From Acetobacteraceae bacterium (GTDB lineage Bacteria > Pseudomonadota > Alphaproteobacteria > Acetobacterales > Acetobacteraceae), in NCBI GenBank assembly GCA_030044345.1, contig JASHVY010000568.1:1-11464 (forward strand): a stretch of 11,464 nt of DNA, written 5' to 3'. Shown piece by piece: positions 6,190 through 11,464 of this stretch (its first letter is position 1; each line of letters begins with the position of its first letter). The position numbers were made by a program, and so were the translations under genes. The notes beneath the pieces are model-generated. The model ran no database searches, was not told where the DNA came from, and saw only the letters and a list, made by a program, of their open reading frames with translations.

Positions 6190-7563
6190 TCAAACGGGCG
6201 TCATTTCCTGGGCGAGCGTCGGCAGCAGCTCGGAGACCGTTGGATGAATATGCATGGCATGGCTCAGCACCGTGTAGGGTGCCCGCGCCTGCATGAGATC
6301 GATGATGCAGTGGATCGCCTCGTCTCCGCCGGTGCCGAAAATCGCGGCGCCAAGGATTTCCTTCGTCTCCCCGTCAGCCACGATTTTCATGAGGCCCGCG
6401 GTCTCACCTTTCTCGATGGCGCGTGCGACGTCTGCCATCGCCATTCGCCCGACCAGCACTTTTCGTCGGGCTTTGCGTGCGTCCGTCTCCGTCATGCCCG
6501 CGCGCCCGAGCGGCGGATCCGTATAGAGCGCATAAGCCGGAATCCGGTCCTTCACGCTCCGACTCTCGCCCCTCAGCAGATTGCCTGCTACGATTTCGAA
6601 ATCATTATAGGATGTGTGCGTAAAGGCACCCCGTCCGTTGCACTCACCGAGCGCCCAGATACCGGGCACGTTCGTGCGCAACTGGTCATCAACTCGGATA
6701 TAGCCTTGTTCATCTACTTCCACTCCAGCGTGCTGCAGGCCAAGATCGTCCGTATTGGGCCGCCGTCCGACAGCAAGCAGCAGGTGGGTTCCATCCACCG
6801 TCACGTCTCCCGACCCGGCATTGATCGTGAGGGTGAATCCCGTGCGGGTGCGCGCCAACGAAAGACCGCTGGCGTTCACAAACACCTCCACGCCCTCGGC
6901 TTCCAGCATTTCGCGCATGGCGGCCGAAATCTCTTCGTCCTCGCGCGGGATCAATCGGGGCGCTGTTTCGACCACGCTCACCGCGGCTCCGAACCGGCGA
7001 TAGATCTGCGCGAATTCAAGCCCGACATAACTGCCCCCGATCACCACGAGATGCTCGGGCAGTCGATCGAGATCGAGCATCGAGCTGTTGGTCAGGGAAT
7101 CGACGCCGTCCAGGCCCGGGATTGATGGCACCACCGCTCTGCCGCCGACGTCGATGAAGATCTGCCCGGCGGAGAGCACGTCTCCCCCGACGACGACATC
7201 TCCGGCAGCCCGGAAGCGTGCATGGCCCTTGTACACGGTGCAGTTCGGAGCCTCGCGGAGGGAGCTTTCGGTCGCAGCCTTCCAGGCATTGACGATGGCG
7301 TCTTTTCTTGCCTTGACTTTTTTCATATCCACCGTGACGCCATCCGGTACGACGACACCGAACTCTGCCGCCCGCCTTGCCGTGTGTGCAACATAGGCGC
7401 TCGCGACGAGCGTCTTGGTCGGTGTGCATCCGGTATTGATGCACGTGCCCCCGAACGCGCCACGTTCGATGATCGCAACCTTTTGCCCCGCTTTTCCCAA
7501 CTCCTTCGCGAGTGAGGGCCCGGCTTGTCCGGCTCCGATGACGATGGCGTCGTATCTGTTCAT
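6190..7563 (-). CDS. FAD-dependent pyridine nucleotide-disulfide oxidoreductase (MerA/RclA-like)
   Basis: Cytoplasmic flavoenzyme of 457 aa in the family of lipoamide dehydrogenase, glutathione reductase, MerA and RclA. The FAD-binding motif VIGAGQAG is at about 8-15. The redox-active disulfide is in GGTCINTGCTPTK (Cys41, Cys46). The NAD(P)H-binding motif VIGGSYVGLEF lies mid-protein, and the dimer-interface His-Glu pair is in HPTVSE (His440, Glu445). There is no N-terminal metal-binding domain and no C-terminal Cys pair, which argues against true mercuric reductase. No lipoamide-complex genes are nearby. An ATG at 7561-7563 with a GGAGG site 5 bases upstream is chosen; a longer frame reaching 7737 has no such site and a non-homologous leader. 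The likely role is a stress-related or metal/quinone reductase; substrate is uncertain. Confidence 0.9.
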   Translation of the reverse strand: MNRYDAIVIGAGQAGPSLAKELGKAGQKVAIIERGAFGGTCINTGCTPTKTLVASAYVAHTARRAAEFGVVVPDGVTVDMKKVKARKDAIVNAWKAATESSLREAPNCTVYKGHARFRAAGDVVVGGDVLSAGQIFIDVGGRAVVPSIPGLDGVDSLTNSSMLDLDRLPEHLVVIGGSYVGLEFAQIYRRFGAAVSVVETAPRLIPREDEEISAAMREMLEAEGVEVFVNASGLSLARTRTGFTLTINAGSGDVTVDGTHLLLAVGRRPNTDDLGLQHAGVEVDEQGYIRVDDQLRTNVPGIWALGECNGRGAFTHTSYNDFEIVAGNLLRGESRSVKDRIPAYALYTDPPLGRAGMTETDARKARRKVLVGRMAMADVARAIEKGETAGLMKIVADGETKEILGAAIFGTGGDEAIHCIIDLMQARAPYTVLSHAMHIHPTVSELLPTLAQEMTPV

Positions 7564-7576
7564 GCCGGCCTCCAAT

Positions 7577-7595
7577 TCGTGCGGAGCCGGCACGA
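7577..7595. promoter_or_regulatory. Candidate operator palindrome before the oxidoreductase
   Basis: TCGTGC (7577-7582) and GCACGA (7590-7595) form a perfect 6-bp inverted repeat with a 7-bp centre. It lies only four bases from the GGAGG ribosome binding site and overlaps a possible -10 (TATCGT on the minus strand, 7592-7597). A repressor or redox sensor bound here could block transcription, or the RNA could mask the ribosome site. The rest of the 174-bp gap between the two genes shows no clear terminator. Confidence 0.35.
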
Positions 7596-7737
7596 TACCA
7601 TGCGCCCACCGGAAAAGAGCCTGCCTGCGGTTTGAGATACTCGAAGGCCTCGCGCTGATCGCGTTCGTCTGCCCGGGCCAAAAACGCCGGGAGATTCGTC
7701 CTCGATCCTCGCTCCGCCGAATGTCGGGGCAGGCCAA

Positions 7738-8727
7738 CTATCCAAGGAGAAACCAGAGGCGAAACAGCAGCGTCTCAAGCGGGGTCTGGCGCGAAAGACC
7801 GGCGAGCGCCAGAGCCGGAAGGCGCCGCCAGGGCGGCGAGTCGAGTGCTTCGGCGAGTGTCGCGAGGGCGGCGGCAGCTTCCGATGAAAGAAGCTCCGGC
7901 GTGTCGGCAAGGGCCGCGACGTGAGCGCGAAAGACCTGCATGAAGGGGCGCGGACCGCGAAGGAGCGCACCGAGCGCGCGGGCGAACCAAGTCCCGGGCG
8001 CGCCGACGAGGTTGCCGCCATGCTGGCGGTAGAGCACCGCCGGCGCGGGATCGACGAGGATGCGCCCACCTGCGGCAGCAACGACGAGGTAGCTCCACCA
8101 GTCATGCAAAGTGGTGCGCGGCGGCCGGCTCAGCGCGATCAGTCGCGCCGCGGTCCGATTGATCATGGCAGTGCAGCCGGTCGCGATGTTCTGGGTAAGC
8201 GCGGCCGGAAAGCGGGGTTGCCGAAGAACCGGGGAAGAAAGCCCGATATATGTCAGGGCAGGGCCAACCAATGTCTGCCGCGCGCAATAGAGCGTCGGCA
8301 CGTCGGCAGGCTGGCGGGCGAGCGCAGCAAGTCCTCGCGCGAGCTTTTCCGGCAGCCAGACATCGTCCTGATCGGCGAAGGCAACCGCGTCCGGCGGCGG
8401 ACCAAAACTCGGCAAGGCTGCAAGGAGAGAGAGAAAACTCCGCGTCGCGCCGAGCCGGGCCGCACGACCGGGAACCTCGATCACGTGGCCAGCGGCAGGG
8501 CCGGCGGCGAAGGCACGGAGCAGCGCGGGCGTATGGTCGGCGGAACCGTCATCGCGCCAATAGAGGCGCCAGGAGCCGTGAGTCTGGGCAAGCAGGCTGG
8601 CAAGCTGAGCCGGGAGGAAGCGCGCTCCGTTATAGGCAGAGAGCAGAATCGCCACCTGCGGCTCGGCAAGCGGGGTGGACACGGGCAGCTTCGGAATGCT
8701 CCGAACCGGCTCCGCCTGGTCATACAT
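7738..8727 (-). CDS. Family 2 glycosyltransferase, probable rhamnosyltransferase
   Basis: Inverting GT-A fold transferase of 329 aa, similar in motif pattern to RfbF-type rhamnosyltransferases. LLSAYNGARFLPAQL (about 28-42) opens the nucleotide-binding fold. RDDGS is at 58-62, and ADQDDVW, containing the metal-binding Asp cluster, is at about 118-124. HDWW (208-211) is in the place of the catalytic base, and YRQHGGNLVG (about 233-242) is typical of this subfamily. It follows rfbD after a 12-bp gap, so it is very likely co-transcribed with rfbC-rfbD and uses the dTDP-L-rhamnose they make for O-antigen or another surface glycan. The ATG at 8725-8727 has a weak ribosome site; a GTG about 15 codons in is an alternative. 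Donor specificity is inferred from context. Confidence 0.88.
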   Translation of the reverse strand: MYDQAEPVRSIPKLPVSTPLAEPQVAILLSAYNGARFLPAQLASLLAQTHGSWRLYWRDDGSADHTPALLRAFAAGPAAGHVIEVPGRAARLGATRSFLSLLAALPSFGPPPDAVAFADQDDVWLPEKLARGLAALARQPADVPTLYCARQTLVGPALTYIGLSSPVLRQPRFPAALTQNIATGCTAMINRTAARLIALSRPPRTTLHDWWSYLVVAAAGGRILVDPAPAVLYRQHGGNLVGAPGTWFARALGALLRGPRPFMQVFRAHVAALADTPELLSSEAAAALATLAEALDSPPWRRLPALALAGLSRQTPLETLLFRLWFLLG

Positions 8728-8739
8728 TGCTCAAGCGGC

Positions 8740-9633
8740 TCAGTGTGGGCGACCATTGAAGAGCTCATCGACGAGCCCGCGGACGCTCTCCCGCCAGGGC
8801 GGCAGCCGCAGGCCGAAAATCTCTGAAAGGCGCCCGCAATCGAGACGGGAATCGGCGGGCCGGCGGGCGCGGGTCGGCCAGTCCTCCGTGCGGATCGGGG
8901 TGATTTCGGGCGGGGCAACGCCATGGCGGGCGGCTTCCTCGAACACCGCCATGGCAAGCCCATGCCAGGTCGTCTCACCGGTTCCGGCGGCATGGAAGAT
9001 GCCGCCGAAACGCTCCTGCCAGCCGGTGCTCTCGATCTGGTGAAGGATGGCGAGAATGGCAGCCGCAAGATCGGCGGCCGAGGTGGGCTGGCCACGCTGG
9101 TCCGCGACCACGCGGAGATGGTCCGTCTTGCTGCGCGCTGCGATCATCGTGCGCACGAAATTGCGGCCGGTCGGCGAGATGACCCAGGCGGTGCGAAGCA
9201 CGACCGCGCGGCCGCCCGCCGCCAGCACTTCCTCCTCGCCCGCCCGCTTCGAAGCGCCATACACCCCGAGCGGTGCCGTCAGGTCGGATTCGAGATAAGG
9301 AGCGCCCTTGCTGCCGTCGAATACATAGTCGGTGGAGACATGAATGAGCGGGATCCCCGCCGACGCGGCAAGCGTGGCAAGGCGGGCCGGCCCGTCGCGA
9401 TTGGCGCGGAAGGCGGCTTCCGCATCATCCTCCGCGGCATCGACGGCCGTGTAGGCGGCAGCATTGACGATGGCGGCAAGGCGCTGGCTGGCGATCGCTT
9501 TTTCGATCGTCTCAGGACGGTCGAAATCAAACTCGGGGCGGCCGACGCGGCGGATTTCGTTCTTTGGTCCTGCCTTCAGCAACGCCGTGGCAAGCTGCCC
9601 GCTGCCGCCGGTGACAAGGATCGCCCCCATCAT
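8740..9633 (-). CDS. rfbD: dTDP-4-dehydrorhamnose reductase
   Basis: Last step of dTDP-L-rhamnose synthesis: NAD(P)H-dependent reduction of dTDP-4-dehydro-L-rhamnose, in the cytosol. The protein is 297 aa, the normal length. The Rossmann motif TGGSGQLA is at about 8-15, NAAAYTAVD at about 57-65, STDYVFDG at 100-107, and the catalytic YxxxK as YGASK at 125-129. Two adjacent ATG codons (9631-9633 and 9628-9630) are possible starts. The first shares one base with the rfbC stop (TGATG), giving tight coupling. It works with RfbC and feeds the adjacent glycosyltransferase. Confidence 0.96.
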   Translation of the reverse strand: MMGAILVTGGSGQLATALLKAGPKNEIRRVGRPEFDFDRPETIEKAIASQRLAAIVNAAAYTAVDAAEDDAEAAFRANRDGPARLATLAASAGIPLIHVSTDYVFDGSKGAPYLESDLTAPLGVYGASKRAGEEEVLAAGGRAVVLRTAWVISPTGRNFVRTMIAARSKTDHLRVVADQRGQPTSAADLAAAILAILHQIESTGWQERFGGIFHAAGTGETTWHGLAMAVFEEAARHGVAPPEITPIRTEDWPTRARRPADSRLDCGRLSEIFGLRLPPWRESVRGLVDELFNGRPH

Positions 9634-10199
9634 CAGGCGGTTTCATAGGTGAACCAGGCAGGGCACTCGGCAAGGCGCGGCCGCACCCGGTCCTTTTCCG
9701 AAAGAATCGCGCGTTCCGGTGAGATCGGCCAGGGCAGGGCGAGGTCCGGGTCGTTCCAAAGCGCCCCGCATTCCGTCTCAGGATCGTACTCAGAAGTCAT
9801 TTTGTAGATAATCTCGGTATTGTCATCGAGCGTGCAAAGGCCATGCAGGAAGCCAGGCGGGATCCAGAGCTGGCGCCAGTTTTCCGCGCTCAGCTCGGCG
9901 GCGACGTAGCGGCCGAAGCTGGGTGAGCCGTGGCGGATATCCACGGCCACATCCCAGATCGCGCCCCGGGCCACCCGGATCAGCTTGCCCTGGGCGGAGG
10001 GCGGCATCTGGGCATGCAGGCCGCGCACCGTACCGGCGACGGCAGAGAAGGTGTGGTTGTCCTGAACGAAGGAAAACCGGACCCCGGCTTCGGCGAGCTT
10101 GCTCAGGCGAAAAGTCTCGGAGACGAAGCCGCGAGCATCCCCGAAGCGGCGTGGGGTGATGAGCAGCACGTCGGGGATGGCCTGGGGTTCGATCTGCAT
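9633..10199 (-). CDS. rfbC: dTDP-4-dehydrorhamnose 3,5-epimerase
   Basis: Cupin-fold epimerase of 188 aa, normal length, third step of dTDP-L-rhamnose synthesis. The catalytic His62 lies in VRGLHAQ (about 58-64), followed by PPSAQGKLIRV. WIPPGFLHG (about 112-120) and IYK (131-133) carry the usual substrate-pocket residues, and Asp170 in SEKD probably partners the His. An Ala stands where many homologues have Tyr or Phe (LHAQ instead of LHYQ). The start at 10197-10199 is preferred because a TGGAG ribosome site lies just upstream and the family begins at this point; a frame opening at 10238 adds 13 unrelated residues. First gene of rfbC-rfbD-GT2. Confidence 0.95.
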   Translation of the reverse strand: MQIEPQAIPDVLLITPRRFGDARGFVSETFRLSKLAEAGVRFSFVQDNHTFSAVAGTVRGLHAQMPPSAQGKLIRVARGAIWDVAVDIRHGSPSFGRYVAAELSAENWRQLWIPPGFLHGLCTLDDNTEIIYKMTSEYDPETECGALWNDPDLALPWPISPERAILSEKDRVRPRLAECPAWFTYETA

Positions 10200-10214
10200 A
10201 AGACTCCACTTTCG

Positions 10215-10241
10215 GTTGTGTCCTGTGCGACGCAACACAAC
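10215..10241. promoter_or_regulatory. Inverted repeat upstream of rfbC, candidate regulator site
   Basis: GTTGTGT (10215-10221) and ACACAAC (10235-10241) are perfect reverse complements around 13 bases. Nested off-centre inside is TGCGACGCA (10226-10234), itself symmetrical around one base. The repeat ends about 15 bases before the rfbC start codon, close to the ribosome site. The gap between rfbC and the upstream gene (10200-10293) has no clear terminator or strong promoter hexamers otherwise. The binding factor is unknown. Confidence 0.4.
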
Positions 10242-10293
10242 ATAATGGGGAGCAGGCCAGCCCGCCAGAGCGCGTTATGCTATGCTTGGGGCG

Positions 10294-10932
10294 TCATCTT
10301 GGCAGGACGGCCGCAACTGTATCCGCGACCGAAGCCGCACCCGGCGTGCCTTCCTGCTCCAGCCCCTCGATTACGCCGAGACGGTCTTCCAGCGGGCGGT
10401 TCTGGCTCATCTTCCACTTGCCTTCGAGCCGTGTGATCGCGAGCCGAAAGCCGACGATGCCCTTGAGCTGGGAAGCGATGAATTCCTCCGGCGCATCCGT
10501 CACGGCCCAGGGCGCGGGACGACCCGCCTCATGGGAAGCGGTGAGGCGGCTTACGAGCGCGCGCAAGGCTTCCGGCTCGTCAAAGAAGGCGAGCGGGCCA
10601 TAGGCGTGCACGGTGACATAGTTCCAGGTCGGCACGACTTTTCCTGTCTCGCGCTTCGTCGCGTACCAGGACGGACTGATATAGGCGTCCGGGCCGGGGA
10701 AGATGGCGAGCGCCGGAACATCGGCCGTACTTGCGTGCCATTGCGGGTTGGCCCGCGCAAGGTGGCCGAGCAGAGTGCCGTGGGGACCATCCGCCTCGTC
10801 GAGCATCATCGGCACATGGCTCGCGATTAGGCCTTCGGGGCCGAAACTCACCAGGATCGCGAGGCCGCTCGCGCGGATGGCTGCGCGCAGGACCTCCGGC
10901 CGGTCCTCCCGGAAGGCTGGGGGAACGTACAT
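10294..10932 (-). CDS. paiB: PaiB-family FMN-binding protein (putative negative regulator)
   Basis: Protein of 212 aa matching the PaiB family, which has a split-barrel FMN-binding fold. The family is named for a Bacillus subtilis protein described as a negative regulator of sporulation and protease genes; in proteobacteria the role is unclear and may be enzymatic. It begins with the typical MYVPPAF. The signature YISPSWYATK followed by GKVVPTWNYVTVH lies at about 84-109, and the conserved end KGIVGFRLAITRLEGKWKMSQN at about 157-178. The ATG at 10930-10932 has a near-ideal GGGAGGAG site; an ATG five codons upstream is rejected because it would lie inside that site. It is divergent from the Kdp genes, and the paiA acetyltransferase partner is absent here. 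Confidence 0.9.
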   Translation of the reverse strand: MYVPPAFREDRPEVLRAAIRASGLAILVSFGPEGLIASHVPMMLDEADGPHGTLLGHLARANPQWHASTADVPALAIFPGPDAYISPSWYATKRETGKVVPTWNYVTVHAYGPLAFFDEPEALRALVSRLTASHEAGRPAPWAVTDAPEEFIASQLKGIVGFRLAITRLEGKWKMSQNRPLEDRLGVIEGLEQEGTPGAASVADTVAAVLPR

Positions 10933-11032
10933 GCTCTCCTCCCACACTCGAGAACGAGGGGGAAGATGACAGGATCGCCGGGCGAGGGGAATGGAGACGG
11001 TCCTGCCAGTTTCGATGCGGCGCCTCGAGGGA

Positions 11033-11038
11033 GGTCAA
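11033..11038 (-). promoter_or_regulatory. Possible -35 of the paiB promoter
   Basis: TTGACC on the minus strand (11033-11038) is the best -35-like hexamer upstream of the PaiB-family gene, about 100 bases before its start codon. The -10 region after 16-17 bp (ATCGAA or TCGAAA) is a poor match, so the call is tentative. Confidence 0.2.
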
Positions 11039-11102
11039 GGACTTCCGGAGCAGGCCGGGCAGCATTCCGAACACGCAACGGGCCAGAAACGGCGACGCTT
11101 TC

Positions 11103-11154
11103 TATATGCGATTTATATGCGCGCGCGCGGCCCGCGCCATCGAAGTTATATGCC
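11103..11154 (+). promoter_or_regulatory. Three phased TATATGC repeats, candidate KdpE site and kdp promoter
   Basis: TATATGCG occurs at 11103-11110 and 11114-11121, and TATATGCC at 11147-11154. The starts are 11 and 33 bp apart, so all three face the same side of the helix. The third copy can serve as a -10 (TATATG, 11147-11152), with no recognisable -35 in the GC-rich DNA before it, as expected for an activator-dependent promoter. Kdp operons are normally switched on by the KdpD-KdpE two-component system through A/T-rich sites upstream; assignment to KdpE is inference from the downstream genes. Confidence 0.5.
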
Positions 11155-11172
11155 GCCGGCGCTAGCTTGCCT

Positions 11173-11184
11173 CTGCGATCGCAG
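11173..11184. repeat. 12-bp perfect palindrome in the kdp leader
   Basis: CTGCGATCGCAG is its own reverse complement and lies 21 bases before the first small gene. It has no loop, so it would act as a DNA-binding site rather than an RNA hairpin, or may be chance in GC-rich DNA. Confidence 0.3.
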
Positions 11185-11205
11185 CGATCCGCAAGGGAGC
11201 ACCCT

Positions 11206-11289
11206 ATGCTCGACATCCTCTATATCTTGATCGGCGCCGTCTTTCTCGGCGGCGCGATTCTCTACGCCTTCGGCTGCGAGCATCTCTAA
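11206..11289 (+). CDS. 27-aa single-span membrane peptide heading the kdp operon
   Basis: A 27-residue peptide of one hydrophobic helix (about residues 3-22, LDILYILIGAVFLGGAILYA) and a short polar tail FGCEHL. A strong AAGGGAG site (11193-11199) is 6 bases before the ATG, and the frame ends at TAA 11287-11289. The stop codon overlaps the TAAGGA ribosome site of kdpF, 12 bases away, so the two genes are translated together. I recall similar tiny frames with a Cys-Glu-x-Leu tail ahead of kdpF in other proteobacteria, but cannot verify that here. It may be an accessory of the KdpFABC pump, like KdpF itself. It is too short for most gene finders. Being a gene is well supported by ribosome site, composition and position; its function is unknown. 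Confidence 0.75.
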   Translation: MLDILYILIGAVFLGGAILYAFGCEHL

Positions 11290-11301
11290 GGATTTATTCC
11301 G

Positions 11302-11391
11302 ATGACCTTCGACTATGCGCTCGGCGCCGTGGTGGTGGCTGGCCTGCTCGTCTACCTCGTCTATGCGTTGATCCGCCCGGAAAAATTCTAA
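11302..11391 (+). CDS. kdpF: KdpF, small subunit of the K+-transporting ATPase
   Basis: A 29-aa peptide made of one membrane helix, ending in LVYLVYALIRPEKF. The block YLVYALIRPEKF is the hallmark of KdpF, a lipid-like stabilising subunit of the KdpFABC high-affinity K+ pump in the inner membrane. Length is the usual 29. The ribosome site TAAGGA (11287-11292) lies 9 bases before the ATG and overlaps the stop of the preceding peptide. kdpA begins about 30 bases further on, in the standard F-A order. Confidence 0.93.
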   Translation: MTFDYALGAVVVAGLLVYLVYALIRPEKF

Positions 11392-11421
11392 GCGCGACCC
11401 TGAGAAGCCCCCTGGGAGCAC

Positions 11422-11464
11422 ATGGAGATGATGGGCCATACGACAATCAATGGCTGGGTGCAGA
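11422..11464 (+). CDS. kdpA: KdpA, K+-binding channel-like subunit, only first codons in window
   Basis: Only about 14 codons are visible, reading MEMMGHTTINGWVQ. The NGWVQ block is typical of the KdpA N-terminus, and the position after kdpF agrees. Three in-frame ATG codons (11422, 11428, 11431) are possible starts. GGGAG (11414-11418) is only 3 bases from the first but 9 from the second; a GGAG lies inside the first codons and could serve the third. KdpA forms the selectivity filter and K+ path of the pump. Confidence 0.8.
   Translation, partial: MEMMGHTTINGWVQ

Noticed and set aside
6190..7563. Naming the oxidoreductase merA or lpdA
   Set aside because: It lacks the metal-binding domain and C-terminal Cys pair of MerA, and no lipoamide-dependent complex genes are adjacent; the family call alone is supported.
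7670..7696. Possible terminator hairpin after the glycosyltransferase gene
   Set aside because: CCCGGC and GCCCGGG pair only with a bulge, and the T run lies in the loop instead of after the stem.
7564..7737. Possible N-terminal extension of the oxidoreductase by 58 residues
   Set aside because: The leader is Arg/Ser-rich and unlike the family, while the ATG at 7561-7563 has GGAGG at ideal spacing and starts exactly at the FAD-binding fold.

Overview
The window is GC-rich DNA with tightly packed genes. It looks like the chromosome or a large replicon of an alphaproteobacterium. Protein sequence style and gene organisation (a two-permease, two-ATPase carbohydrate ABC operon led by a SorC-type regulator, and rfbCD with a GT2 gene) suggest the Hyphomicrobiales (rhizobia-like). 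This assignment is inference. There is no sign of phage, insertion sequence, CRISPR or tRNA.

Region 1 (1-5860, minus strand) is a carbohydrate-uptake operon read leftwards: SorC-family regulator, Tat-exported substrate-binding protein, two MalF/MalG-type permeases, and two different ATPase subunits, the last cut off by the window edge. The genes overlap or nearly touch. The exception is a 53-bp gap after the binding-protein gene, which holds a strong stem-loop with a GAAA loop in the mRNA; such an element could set high binding protein against low permease. A perfect TTGACA -35 box and A/T-rich inverted repeats lie just upstream of the regulator, as expected for autoregulation. Both ATPases depart from consensus: one has Asp for the catalytic Glu, Gln for the H-loop His and LSNGQ for LSGGQ; the other has Glu in the Q-loop. 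The substrate is not identifiable; sugar or polyol is likely.

Region 2 (5860-6189) has no convincing gene. It holds a 9-bp perfect hairpin and a 14-bp perfect terminator hairpin that ends the next gene to the right.

Region 3 (6190-7563, minus strand) is a single flavin disulfide oxidoreductase of the MerA/RclA/lipoamide-dehydrogenase family, with its own ribosome binding site and a small palindrome near its start.

Region 4 (7738-10199, minus strand) is a compact surface-polysaccharide cluster: rfbC, rfbD and a GT2 (probably rhamnosyl) transferase. It carries the last two steps of dTDP-L-rhamnose synthesis and an enzyme that probably uses the product. rfbA and rfbB are not here. Upstream of it, 10294-10932 encodes a PaiB-family FMN-binding protein.

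Region 5 (11206-11464, plus strand) is the start of a high-affinity K+ uptake (Kdp) operon: a 27-codon membrane peptide, kdpF (29 aa) and the first codons of kdpA. The spacer before it has three TATATGC repeats on an 11-bp grid (steps of 11 and 33), a good candidate for KdpE binding. The small peptide ahead of kdpF and the phased repeats are the most interesting unexplained items in the window.
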